From an uncultured Eubacterium sp. (lineage in GTDB: Bacteria > Bacillota > Clostridia > Lachnospirales > Lachnospiraceae), in assembly GCA_910589595.1 (NCBI GenBank), contig CAJUTM010000012.1:1-64000 (forward strand): a DNA stretch of 64,000 nucleotides, written 5' to 3'. The stretch's first letter is position 1. Every line of letters starts with the position of its first letter. A program made the translations under genes and the position numbers. The notes under the pieces were generated by a model, which worked only from the letters and a program-made list of their open reading frames with translations, had not been told where the DNA came from and searched no databases. Positions 34,056 through 41,941 of the stretch are shown here, piece by piece.

Positions 34056-35408
34056 ATGGACATCGAACAGACAACGAATACATCCGATAAACGGGCAGTG
34101 TTAAAGCTGCTCGTTGCCTTATCTATCCCTACGGTTCTCGAACAGATTTTATCCACGCTGCTCCAGTATGTTGACACGGCTATGGTAGGGCAGTTAGGGG
34201 AACAGGCAACGGCAGCAGTAAGCGTGACAACGACGATTACGTGGCTTGTGAACAGCCTTTCATCGGCACTTGGCGTGGCGGTGCTCGCCATGATTGCCAA
34301 AGCGGTGGGAAGCGGGGATAAGAAGCGTGCACAGGGGATTGCCGGACAGGCATTGTTGGCTGTCATTGTCTGTGGAGTAGTAATCGGCGGTATATCCATC
34401 ATTCTTTCTCCGTTTATTCCGGTTTGGATGGGGGCAGAGCAGGCGGTACAAAAGCCGGCTTCCCGCTATTTCCTCATTGTCAGTCTGCCCATGGTGTTTC
34501 GTGCCTCAAGTACGATTTTGGGGGCGGCGATACGAGCTACACAGAATACAAAGACGCCGATGCTCATTAGCATGGGAGCGAATATTATCAATGCCGTACT
34601 CAATGTCGTATTCATTTATATATGCGGCTGGGGCGTTGTGGGAGCTGCGCTGGCGTCGGCAATTTCCTATGTATTTTCGGGGATTGGCATGTTTGTCGCT
34701 TACCGGAAAAATCCGTGGCTGTGGTGGCCGTGGCGCAAGTTTGCCATTGATAAGAAGATATTGCGCGAGGCTCTGGTAATCAGCGTGCCGGTACTGGCAA
34801 CGAGTATGGTGTCCTGTCTCGGTTATGTGTTTTTTGCCGGCATGGTTTCCGGTATGGGAACGACAATTTTTGCCGCCCACTCGATTGCGGTAACGGCGGA
34901 GACAATATTTTATATTCCCATCTCCGGAATGCGCACAGCAACTTCCGCGATGGTAGGAAATGCCCTCGGGGAGCACAATCAGGAGAAATTCGAGAATACG
35001 AGAAATCTCAGTGTCATCATTACGTTGGCAATGATGTTTGTCAGCGGCATTGTCTTGTACTTTGTTTCCTATCCGCTGATGTCTCTGTTTACAAACAGTG
35101 ACGCCGTGGCCGTTCTGGGAGCGAAAATGCTGCGTCTTGTTGCCTTCTCCGAACCCTTTTTCGGATTGACAATTGTACTGGAGGGCATCTATTATGGTTT
35201 GGGGCGCACCCGTTATCCCTTTTTTGTCGAGTCGGGCAGTATGTGGGGCGTGCGGATTTTACTGACTTATTTCTGTGTCAACGTGTGGCATCTCGATTTG
35301 CAGGCCGTATGGTACTGTATGATTGCAGATAATGTCTGCAAGGCGGTGTTGATTGCCATTCCTTTTCTCGGGAAACGCGGGAAACATATGAATGTGAGAG
35401 AAGAGTAG
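34056..35408 (+). CDS. MATE-family multidrug/toxin efflux transporter
   Basis: Encodes a 450-aa membrane protein with 12 predicted helices in two homologous halves, as in Na+ or H+-coupled MATE exporters. PTVLEQILSTLLQYVDTAMVGQLG and ATAAVSVTTTITWLV at the start, and the corresponding ISVPVLATSMVSCLGYVFFAG near 235, mark the two repeats. Its substrate is unknown. GAGG precedes the ATG, 12 nt after the importer ATPase, so it belongs to the same transcript. Confidence 0.93.
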   Translation: MDIEQTTNTSDKRAVLKLLVALSIPTVLEQILSTLLQYVDTAMVGQLGEQATAAVSVTTTITWLVNSLSSALGVAVLAMIAKAVGSGDKKRAQGIAGQALLAVIVCGVVIGGISIILSPFIPVWMGAEQAVQKPASRYFLIVSLPMVFRASSTILGAAIRATQNTKTPMLISMGANIINAVLNVVFIYICGWGVVGAALASAISYVFSGIGMFVAYRKNPWLWWPWRKFAIDKKILREALVISVPVLATSMVSCLGYVFFAGMVSGMGTTIFAAHSIAVTAETIFYIPISGMRTATSAMVGNALGEHNQEKFENTRNLSVIITLAMMFVSGIVLYFVSYPLMSLFTNSDAVAVLGAKMLRLVAFSEPFFGLTIVLEGIYYGLGRTRYPFFVESGSMWGVRILLTYFCVNVWHLDLQAVWYCMIADNVCKAVLIAIPFLGKRGKHMNVREE

Positions 35409-35421
35409 ACAGGAGGTTCAT

Positions 35422-36765
35422 GTGAATATACTTATATCTGTTATATATACAGCAATCATTGCCTTTTTGGCGAACAGCTATGCACTGAGCAGTTTTCTGC
35501 CCGTTCCGGCAGTTCTGCTGGGGATGATAATTCTCGCTTTTCTTTGGATACAGTTTGTTCCCGCTTATGGGCTTCGCAAAATACATACAATGCGTCTGCG
35601 CGTATGCCAGAGCGGTTGTCAGCTTTTGCTGCTTTTCATTTTTTCCACGGTAATTACGGTAGTATTCAGCGTCATCGGTTTTGTCGGAGGATTACCTGTT
35701 GGCGGTATATGGGAGCGGCCGTTCTTTTGGATTGCGCACAGCCTGATAGCGTTTCTGGTGGAGGCGATTGTATTCTGGAACGGCATGATACGTGTATATG
35801 CCACTTCCGTGCAGTTGGGAATTAAGCTCCGCGTTTTGGGGGCGCTGTTAGGTCTGATACCAATTGCCCATCTTATTATGCTTGGCATAATTATTCATAA
35901 GGCGCGGAAAGAAGTGAAAGTCGAGGAAGCGAAAATCCGGCTGGATGAGGAGCGCCGGCAGGAGCAGATTTGTCATACGAAATATCCGATACTTCTCGTT
36001 CACGGCGTGTTTTTTCGGGATACCCGCTATATGAATTACTGGGGGCGCATTCCCAAAGAGCTGGAGACAAACGGCGCCAGAGTGTATTATGGCAATCAGC
36101 CGTCAGCGCTGTCAGTCGCCGACAGCGCCCGCTATCTGGCTGGCCGGATAGAAGAAATTCTGGCGGAGACGGGCGCGGAAAAGATTAATATTATCGCTCA
36201 CTCAAAAGGCGGTCTCGACAGCCGTTATGCGATTAGCAAACTGGGCATAGCAGATAAAGTCGCTTCCCTGACGACGATAAATACCCCGCACAGGGGTTGT
36301 GAGTTTGCCGAATATTTACTGGAGAAAATTCCCAAGTCACAACAGGATGCGATTGCCAATACTTATAACCGGACACTGCAAAGGTTAGGAGACCCGCAGA
36401 CAGATTTTATGGCGGCGGTCAGGGATTTGACGTCCTCCGCCTGCTGTGAACTTAACCGTCAGGTGGAGGATGCCCCGAATGTCTATTATCAGAGTGTCGG
36501 TTCGCAAATGAATGTACCGAGGGGAGGACGGTTTCCGCTGAACTTTACATCGCGGCTGGTGGCGCGTTTTGACGGACCAAATGATGGGCTGGTCGGGGAG
36601 GATTCCTTTATCTGGGGAGACCGGTATGAAAACCTCACCGTCAAAGGCACGCGCGGGATATCCCACGGCGATATGATAGATTTGAATCGGGAGAACTATG
36701 ATGCGTTTGATGTCAGGGAGTATTATGTCTCGCTGGTGAGCGAGTTGCGGGAGCACGGATTTTAA
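35422..36765 (+). CDS. Membrane-anchored triacylglycerol lipase-like alpha/beta hydrolase
   Basis: Encodes a 447-aa protein. The N-terminal ~165 residues form four membrane helices (about 3-20, 27-45, 60-85, 130-160). The remainder is a lipase domain starting YPILLVHGVFFRD. The nucleophile elbow is AHSKGG (about residue 263), and TTINTPHRGCEFAEYL follows as in bacterial family I lipases. Later Asp and His candidates lie in GPNDGLVGEDSF and GISHGDMIDL. The GTG start has AGGAGG upstream, 13 nt after the MATE gene. It could act on lipids at the membrane surface; the physiological substrate is unknown. Confidence 0.85.
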   Translation: MNILISVIYTAIIAFLANSYALSSFLPVPAVLLGMIILAFLWIQFVPAYGLRKIHTMRLRVCQSGCQLLLLFIFSTVITVVFSVIGFVGGLPVGGIWERPFFWIAHSLIAFLVEAIVFWNGMIRVYATSVQLGIKLRVLGALLGLIPIAHLIMLGIIIHKARKEVKVEEAKIRLDEERRQEQICHTKYPILLVHGVFFRDTRYMNYWGRIPKELETNGARVYYGNQPSALSVADSARYLAGRIEEILAETGAEKINIIAHSKGGLDSRYAISKLGIADKVASLTTINTPHRGCEFAEYLLEKIPKSQQDAIANTYNRTLQRLGDPQTDFMAAVRDLTSSACCELNRQVEDAPNVYYQSVGSQMNVPRGGRFPLNFTSRLVARFDGPNDGLVGEDSFIWGDRYENLTVKGTRGISHGDMIDLNRENYDAFDVREYYVSLVSELREHGF

Positions 36766-36810
36766 AATTTTATGAAGCAGCAAATAAAATGAATTAATGG
36801 AGGAGAAACG

Positions 36811-37311
36811 ATGTACGATAAGTTGACGCGCGGAGATATAGAAAAGATGGAAAAGGAGATTGAGCATCGTAAACTTGTTGTCCGCAAAGAAGCCTTGGAA
36901 GACGTGAAAGAAGCGAGAGCTCATGGAGATTTAAGCGAAAATTTTGAATACAAGGCGGCGAAAAAGTTTAAAAACGAAAACGAGAGCCGTATACGGTATT
37001 TGGAAAAGATGATAAAGACGGCGCAGATTGTCGAAGATAATTCAGGTGAAAATGAAGTGGGCTTAAACGATACGGTAAAAATATTTGTCGAAGACGACCA
37101 GACGGAAGAGGAATATAAGATTGTCACTACCGTGCGCAGCGATGCGCTTAATCAGATGATTAGTATTGACTCACCGATGGGGAAAGCGCTCCTCGGGGCA
37201 AAAGAGGGCGAGCGCATCCTTATTAAAGTGAACGATGCTGTTCGTTATTATGTGCGGATTTTGGAAATTCGCAAGAGTGACGATGAATCCGAAGAAATCA
37301 AAAAATTTTAG
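36811..37311 (+). CDS. greA: Transcription elongation factor GreA
   Basis: Encodes a 166-aa factor that stimulates RNA polymerase to cut backtracked transcripts. The N-terminal coiled coil (about 1-80) carries the acidic tip motif DLSENFEYKAAK. The C-terminal FKBP-like domain (about 85-160) has the pattern ISIDSPMGKALLGAKEGE. TGGAGG precedes the ATG. It follows the lipase by 45 nt and ends in a hairpin shared with the opposite tRNA gene. This GreA type sometimes occurs as a second copy; only one is in the window. Confidence 0.93.
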   Translation: MYDKLTRGDIEKMEKEIEHRKLVVRKEALEDVKEARAHGDLSENFEYKAAKKFKNENESRIRYLEKMIKTAQIVEDNSGENEVGLNDTVKIFVEDDQTEEEYKIVTTVRSDALNQMISIDSPMGKALLGAKEGERILIKVNDAVRYYVRILEIRKSDDESEEIKKF

Positions 37312-37335
37312 GAACTGTCGGTAAAGACAGTTCCT
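37310..37335. terminator. Terminator hairpin between greA and tRNA-Gly
   Basis: A 10-bp stem (AGGAACTGTC/GACAGTTCCT, 6-nt loop) starts within the greA stop codon. The T-rich tract (TAAAATTTTTT) lies on the minus-strand side, so it best serves the tRNA transcript and may act on both. Confidence 0.75.
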
Positions 37336-37343
37336 AATGAGGA

Positions 37344-37414
37344 AGCAGATGACGGGAATCGAACCCGCCTCCCCAGCTTGGGAAGCTGGTGTTCTACCGA
37401 TGAACTACATCTGC
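37344..37414 (-). tRNA. tRNA-Gly (anticodon CCC)
   Basis: On the minus strand the acceptor GCAGATG pairs with CATCTGC. The D-arm GTTC/GAAC, anticodon stem CCAGC/GCTGG with loop TTCCCAA and T-arm GCGGG/CCCGT with TTCGATT are all present. The anticodon CCC reads GGG. The discriminator base is U, and CCA is not encoded. Confidence 0.95.
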
Positions 37415-37424
37415 ACTATCTATA

Positions 37425-37452
37425 AGTATAGCACATTTTTTTTATCTGTCGA
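37425..37452 (-). promoter_or_regulatory. Promoter of tRNA-Gly
   Basis: On the minus strand TCGACA and TATACT are separated by 16 bp, with an extended TGC before the -10, about 10 nt before the tRNA 5' end. Confidence 0.75.
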
Positions 37453-37477
37453 GAGTAAAATTGCAAATTTCTGCTTT

Positions 37478-37762
37478 TCACTGCTTTTTCCCGTTTTTTA
37501 AACGTTCTATCATCTGTAACAACAACGCAATGTCTTCCTCTGCCAAATCGCTTACATCAATGGTGAATCCGGTTGGCATACCGAGAAGATAATCGGTTGA
37601 AACATGATAAGTGGTAGCCAGTTTGATAAGAATCGCATAGGAAGGATACCGTAGTTCTGCTTCATAGGAAGAGATAGCGCTAATGGCTACTCCGACGCGT
37701 TCAGCGACTTGTTTTTGTGTTAGATTTCTCTGAATCCGAAGCTCTTTCAGCTTCTTTCCCAT
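37478..37762 (-). CDS. Xre-family helix-turn-helix regulator
   Basis: Encodes a ~94-aa repressor-type protein with a lambda-Cro/C1 HTH over residues about 3-60 (LKELRIQRNLTQKQVAERVG...YEAELRYPSYAIL) and a short acidic helical tail (DVSDLAEEDIALLLQMIERL). The start is uncertain: the ATG at 37762 begins the conserved domain, while TTG at 37771 has better spacing from AAGGTGG and GTG at 37780 is also possible. It is divergent from a 28-codon membrane peptide gene, with palindromic boxes in between, so autoregulation and control of that gene are likely. Confidence 0.88.
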   Translation of the reverse strand: MGKKLKELRIQRNLTQKQVAERVGVAISAISSYEAELRYPSYAILIKLATTYHVSTDYLLGMPTGFTIDVSDLAEEDIALLLQMIERLKNGKKQ

Positions 37763-37821
37763 GTTCAGCAAGAGTACCACCTTCTTTCACGCTTAGTGTA
37801 TCAACAAGTATTTACCAGTTG

Positions 37822-37847
37822 GTGAAATGAAATTCACATAATGTGAA
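37822..37847. promoter_or_regulatory. Overlapping palindromic operator boxes
   Basis: Two overlapping dyads share GTGAA/TTCAC half-sites: 37822-37837 and 37833-37847 (TTCACA-TAA-TGTGAA). They lie between the Xre gene and the small membrane peptide gene, just upstream of the latter's -35, as expected for an Xre operator. Confidence 0.6.
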
Positions 37848-37855
37848 ATTAATGC

Positions 37856-37884
37856 TTGAAGACGAGAGCTTGCTGTGTTAAAAT
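37856..37884 (+). promoter_or_regulatory. Promoter of the 28-codon membrane peptide gene
   Basis: TTGAAG and TAAAAT are separated by exactly 17 bp. The -35 begins 8 bp after the palindromic boxes, and the start codon lies about 40 nt downstream. Confidence 0.7.
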
Positions 37885-37924
37885 ATGGGAGGAAAAGGTC
37901 GTTTGCCTTAGAACGGAGGTCAAA

Positions 37925-38011
37925 ATGAAAAAAAACCGGTTTGTCTTTTTTACTCTCTTTGCCGCATTTTTGGTTTTACTCATTTTTATAATTATAACCC
38001 GGCAGATTTAA
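37925..38011 (+). CDS. 28-aa single-pass membrane peptide
   Basis: A small gene with a strong GGAGGT site 6 nt before the ATG and a good promoter upstream. The product has a basic N-terminus (MKKNR) and one hydrophobic segment (FVFFTLFAAFLVLLIFIII, residues 6-24), then TRQI. It matches no family I know. The pairing with a divergent Xre gene and shared palindromes recalls small membrane toxins, or small regulators of membrane complexes. No antisense RNA or antitoxin is visible, so function stays open. Confidence 0.6.
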   Translation: MKKNRFVFFTLFAAFLVLLIFIIITRQI

Positions 38012-38051
38012 TTTCTATTGTTTTCTTTCATCTTAACAGAGTCGTTCCTAA

Positions 38052-38080
38052 TTGACATTTTTAGTTGCGTATGATACGAT
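38052..38080 (+). promoter_or_regulatory. Promoter for the Hpt/hybrid kinase genes
   Basis: TTGACA and TACGAT separated by 17 bp, about 35 nt before the Hpt gene start. Confidence 0.7.
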
Positions 38081-38114
38081 GAACTCGAATGCATAAAAGA
38101 GGGAGAGTGATTTC

Positions 38115-38468
38115 GTGAGTATGCTGGATGAATTGCAGGAAATCGGGGTAGATGTCAATGAAGGACTGCAGCGTTTTATGAATAATACGTCGTTATACGA
38201 AAAGATGCTGCGTACATTTCCCAATATGATACATAGTAGTAAAATTTCACCGGATTTTGATGACAGTGAATGTGACGATATGATAGAAAAAACACATGCT
38301 CTGAAAGGGGTGACAGGGAACTTATCCCTTACACCGCTTTTTGTGTCGTATACGAAAATAGTAGATTCACTTCGCAGCGGAGAACCGGAGGAAGCGAGAG
38401 TTGAGCTGAACCAACTGCTTCCGGTTCAGGAAAAAATAGTCAATTGCATTGAGAAATATAGTAATTAG
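38115..38468 (+). CDS. Hpt (histidine phosphotransfer) domain protein
   Basis: Encodes a 117-aa four-helix phosphotransfer protein. The phospho-accepting His is in THALKGVTGNL (about residue 63), which matches the HxLKG core motif. The GTG at 38115 and the ATG two codons later are both usable. It sits 43 nt before a hybrid kinase with two receivers, so it most likely carries phosphoryl groups between that kinase and another receiver. No DNA-binding output is encoded nearby. Confidence 0.88.
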   Translation: MSMLDELQEIGVDVNEGLQRFMNNTSLYEKMLRTFPNMIHSSKISPDFDDSECDDMIEKTHALKGVTGNLSLTPLFVSYTKIVDSLRSGEPEEARVELNQLLPVQEKIVNCIEKYSN

Positions 38469-38511
38469 CGCCAAATAGTACGAAATCAGTTTTGAAAGGA
38501 GTTTCGCAGAG

Positions 38512-41061
38512 ATGGAAAAAAAGATAAAGCGCTTTTTATGGTCTAGCGTTACAATAGCAGTGTTGATATGTGTGATGATTTTTGTCAGCCTGACATATTT
38601 TATGTCTCACAAAACAGAGGAATCGATAACCGATATCGGCGAGATTTATATGTCAGAGATTAATGTGCAGTTGGAGCAGAAATTTAATACAATCGTGAGT
38701 TTACGTCTGGAACAGGTGAAAGGTATATATGAGCGCACAAAGCCGGCTTCTATTTCCAATAGGAAAGAAATGTTGGAAGAATTAAAGCTGAGCGCTGAAG
38801 TAAGAAGTTTTTCCTATTTAGCGTTGTATGACGACGACGGAAGTGCAGAGAAGATATTTGGAGAAGATATAGAAATAACAGATTTTAATGCCGTTACAGA
38901 GAATCTGAAAGCACGAGGTAATGCGATTGCCCTTGGGAAGACTTCAAAGGGAGAAAAATATTTGATGCTGGCACAGTCGGCAGAGTATATGTTAGAAAAT
39001 GGCGGTACCAGTTGCGCTATTGTTGCTGCTGTTCCGATAAATTATTTGAGCGACGCCCTCTATTTGAATGAAAAGGACGCTATGCTCTACTCCCATATTG
39101 TTGATAAGGATGGAAATTATATTATCCGCAGCGGGGAGGCATTCCGACAGAGTTATTTTCATCGTTTGGAAGTTATATTGGATAAGGACAATTCCCAAAA
39201 TGCACAAAGTTATATAAATGCGATGAAAGAAGCAATGGGGAAAAATGAACCTTATTCTACAGTACTGTTAATTGATGGTAAACGTCAGCATATTTTTTGT
39301 TCGCCGATATCACCGGATGTAGATTGGTACTTAATTTCTGTTATGCCAAGCGGTGTTTTGGATAATCGATTAACGGATTTGGATTTTGTTCGAATTGCAT
39401 TGACAATAGGGGCATTGCTCGCTATTTTGATTGTCATGCTGATTACCTTTATGCTATATTATCGTTTGTCACGTCGGGTAATGAGAGAACTTGAGGAAGC
39501 CCGTCAGGATGCGATGCAGGCCAATCGTGCCAAGAGTGAATTTCTCTCGAGTATGAGTCATGATATTCGTACGCCGATGAATGCCATCGTCGGAATGACG
39601 GAGATAGCGCTGAAAAATATTGATGATTCCATGAAAGTAGAGGATTGTCTGAAAAAAGTGAAGCTGTCAAGTAAGCATTTGCTTGGCCTAATCAATGACG
39701 TATTGGATATGTCGAAGATTGAGAGCGGCAAGCTGACCTTGAATTATAATCAGATTTCGTTGAGAGAAACGATGGATGATATTATAAATATTATGCAGCC
39801 ACAACTGAAAAAGAGAAATCAATATTTTGATATATTTATTGAGCAGATTCAGACAGAAAATGTAAATTGTGACAGCGTGCGTTTGAATCAGATTTTACTT
39901 AATCTTTTATCGAATGCCGTTAAATTTACGATGGAGAGTGGAAGAATAGATGTTCATCTGTATCAGGAAGAATCACCGAAAGGGGATAAATATGTCAGAA
40001 CCCACTTTATCGTAAAGGATAGCGGAATAGGAATGTCCGAGGAGTTCCAGAAGAAAATATGGGATTCTTTCACCAGAGATGAATCGAAACAGGTTCAGGA
40101 AATTACCGGAACGGGTCTTGGCATGGCGATTACAAAGGCGATTGTGGACATTATGGATGGAAGCATTCAGTTGACAAGCGAGCTCGGCAAAGGAAGTGAA
40201 TTTCATATTGTCCTTGATTTAGAAAAGGCGCAGGTAGAAGAAAAGGATATGAAGCTTCCGCAATGGAACATCCTTGTCATTGATGATAATGAGCAGTTAT
40301 GTCTGAGTGCGGTTGCCAATTTGGAAGAGCTGGGAGTGCACGCGGACTGGACGCAGGATGGCCAGCAGGGCGTGGAGATGATAGAAGAGCATCATAAGAG
40401 AAATGATGATTATCAGTTTGTTCTTATCGACTGGAAGATGCCAAAGATGAGCGGCATGGAAACGATACGCAAAATTCGTGAAAGAGTTGGTGTTAAGATA
40501 CCGGTATTTCTCATTTCTGCCTATGCATGGCATGAAATCGAAGAGGAAGCAGGTCTGGTAGATATTGAGGGCTTTATATCAAAACCGCTGTTTAAGTCGA
40601 CCTTATATGAGAGACTGATACAGTATGTTGAGGGTCAGAAGCAAGAGGCCGAAAAGCCGGAGGCGCCTACGATTGACTTTAAAGGAAAACATATTCTTCT
40701 CGCAGAGGATATTGACTTAAACTGGGAAATTGCGGAAGAGATTTTATCCTCTGTAGATTTGGTGCTTGAGCGGGCGGTAAACGGAAAAGAGTGCGTCGAA
40801 AAATTTGAGGCGTCAGAAGTCGGATTTTATGATGCTATCCTCATGGATATCCGTATGCCGATTATGAACGGATATGAGGCAACAGAGAATATTCGTGCAT
40901 TGGATAGGCCGGATAAAGATTTACCGATTATTGCGATGACGGCCGATGCCTTTTCCGACGACGTGCAGCACTGTATCAATTGCGGTATGAACGCTCATAC
41001 GGCAAAACCGCTTAATGTCAAAGAATTACTTCGGTTGCTTGAAAAGTTTTTGTCTGAGTAA
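38512..41061 (+). CDS. Hybrid sensor histidine kinase with two receiver domains
   Basis: Encodes an 849-aa membrane kinase. TM1 (about 9-31) and TM2 (about 290-315) enclose a ~255-aa external sensor of Cache/PAS-like type. HisKA follows with H350 in SMSHDIRTPMNAIVG, then an HATPase domain (N-box LNLLSNAVKFT, GTGLGMAI). Receiver 1 (about 590-710) has the acceptor D640 in LIDWKMP; receiver 2 (about 730-849) has D779 in LMDIRMP. AAAGGAG precedes the ATG. The kinase works with the Hpt protein upstream in a phosphorelay whose output is not in the window. The ligand is unknown. Confidence 0.93.
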   Translation: MEKKIKRFLWSSVTIAVLICVMIFVSLTYFMSHKTEESITDIGEIYMSEINVQLEQKFNTIVSLRLEQVKGIYERTKPASISNRKEMLEELKLSAEVRSFSYLALYDDDGSAEKIFGEDIEITDFNAVTENLKARGNAIALGKTSKGEKYLMLAQSAEYMLENGGTSCAIVAAVPINYLSDALYLNEKDAMLYSHIVDKDGNYIIRSGEAFRQSYFHRLEVILDKDNSQNAQSYINAMKEAMGKNEPYSTVLLIDGKRQHIFCSPISPDVDWYLISVMPSGVLDNRLTDLDFVRIALTIGALLAILIVMLITFMLYYRLSRRVMRELEEARQDAMQANRAKSEFLSSMSHDIRTPMNAIVGMTEIALKNIDDSMKVEDCLKKVKLSSKHLLGLINDVLDMSKIESGKLTLNYNQISLRETMDDIINIMQPQLKKRNQYFDIFIEQIQTENVNCDSVRLNQILLNLLSNAVKFTMESGRIDVHLYQEESPKGDKYVRTHFIVKDSGIGMSEEFQKKIWDSFTRDESKQVQEITGTGLGMAITKAIVDIMDGSIQLTSELGKGSEFHIVLDLEKAQVEEKDMKLPQWNILVIDDNEQLCLSAVANLEELGVHADWTQDGQQGVEMIEEHHKRNDDYQFVLIDWKMPKMSGMETIRKIRERVGVKIPVFLISAYAWHEIEEEAGLVDIEGFISKPLFKSTLYERLIQYVEGQKQEAEKPEAPTIDFKGKHILLAEDIDLNWEIAEEILSSVDLVLERAVNGKECVEKFEASEVGFYDAILMDIRMPIMNGYEATENIRALDRPDKDLPIIAMTADAFSDDVQHCINCGMNAHTAKPLNVKELLRLLEKFLSE

Positions 41062-41072
41062 AAGAGTATTTT

Positions 41073-41102
41073 AAAAAGGGGATGTTTAGTCATCCCCTTT
41101 TT
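41073..41102. terminator. Bidirectional Rho-independent terminator
   Basis: A 12-bp perfect stem (AAAAAGGGGATG/CATCCCCTTTTT, 6-nt loop) with A- and T-tracts on both sides lies between the convergent hybrid kinase and C39-like genes. Confidence 0.9.
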
Positions 41103-41116
41103 TGCGTACTGTTTTA

Positions 41117-41824
41117 TCATTTGCGCCAGATTCCCCACAAATTTTTTATCTGTGTATAAAACTCACTATATTTCCAAGACTTCCTACTCCGCTCTAACGA
41201 ATTCGGGTCGTGTATTTGAAATCCCGATTCATCATACCCATACAATTCAATATAATGCCCCTCGGCAGTGAAATCTCCCGGCCCCATGGCACATATTATT
41301 TTGCCGCCCTCGTCCAGCGTTTGATACAGGCGTTTTTCAACAAGAGGCAGTTCGCTAACATGCAAATCATAGTATTCGCTTCCTTTCGGTATTAGCTGCC
41401 ATCTGGTCCCGAGTCCCTCGACAAAGTAGTCGTTTTTTTCGCTGTATTTTGCTACTTCAGGCGGCGTTATTTCGCAATTGCCTGTCAGCGCAGCGACAAC
41501 CATAGCGAGACAGGCAGGGCCGCATCCAGACTTTGCAATCGTACTGCTTCCATATGTTACATCTTTCCAGCGCTCATCGGTCTGTAAAAAAAGCGGCTCC
41601 TTTCCATTCCGCTCTTCCTCTGTCAGTTTCGTTAAATCAGTTTTGGATAAGCCGGACTCTGCCTGAGATGAGTATTGGGAAGAATGCTGTTTATCTAAAT
41701 TACTCAAAGTAAAAAAGAGTCCTATAAGAGTAAGTAGAAAACAGGTAGTAAAGAAAATCCATGCGGCAGTTATGTTTCTTCTCTTTCGGATGCGGCGCCT
41801 GTAATATCTTTTGTCTGGTACCAT
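41117..41824 (-). CDS. Membrane-anchored C39-like papain-fold peptidase
   Basis: Encodes a 235-aa protein with a very basic cytosolic N-terminus, one membrane helix (about 20-43) and an extracellular papain-like domain (about 85-235) of the peptidase C39_2 type. The catalytic Cys is in SGCGPACLAM, the His in GHYIELYGYD and the Asp/Asn in IHDPN. The start at 41824 is used because GGAGG lies upstream. That ribosome site lies in the right arm of a long leader hairpin (41825-41904). VanR-type boxes overlap its promoter. It probably cleaves a peptide or wall component outside the membrane; its substrate is unknown. Confidence 0.82.
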   Translation of the reverse strand: MVPDKRYYRRRIRKRRNITAAWIFFTTCFLLTLIGLFFTLSNLDKQHSSQYSSQAESGLSKTDLTKLTEEERNGKEPLFLQTDERWKDVTYGSSTIAKSGCGPACLAMVVAALTGNCEITPPEVAKYSEKNDYFVEGLGTRWQLIPKGSEYYDLHVSELPLVEKRLYQTLDEGGKIICAMGPGDFTAEGHYIELYGYDESGFQIHDPNSLERSRKSWKYSEFYTQIKNLWGIWRK

Positions 41825-41904
41825 AAAAAAACCTCCATTCTGATACATATTCTTTTGTCCTTTGATATTGTCATCATAACAAAAGAAAGAATGGAAGTTT
41901 TTTT
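41825..41904 (-). promoter_or_regulatory. Leader hairpin that can cover the C39-like ribosome site
   Basis: The 16 nt carrying the ribosome site (41825-41840) pair with 41889-41904 at 15 of 16 positions, the exception being a G-U. Inside, 41850-41858 (TTCTTTTGT) pairs perfectly with 41879-41887. The folded RNA would hide GGAGG next to the start codon and ends in seven U, so it could act as a translational switch or an attenuator-like terminator after the upstream kinase gene. Confidence 0.6.
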
Positions 41905-41919
41905 CTTTTTATAACAAAT

Positions 41920-41941
41920 TTCTCACGATTTTCTCACGATG
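41920..41941 (-). promoter_or_regulatory. Direct-repeat boxes overlapping the C39-like promoter
   Basis: TTCTCACGAT is repeated exactly with an 11-bp period (41920-41930 and 41931-41941). The boxes span the expected -35 of a promoter whose -10 is TATAAA on the minus strand (41908-41913). This is the arrangement of an OmpR/VanR-type activator site. They overlap the end of the VanS-like gene. Confidence 0.5.

Noticed and set aside
34506..34976. Long antisense frames inside the MATE and flagellar genes
   Set aside because: These follow codon bias of the real genes, lack ribosome sites and encode low-complexity peptides.
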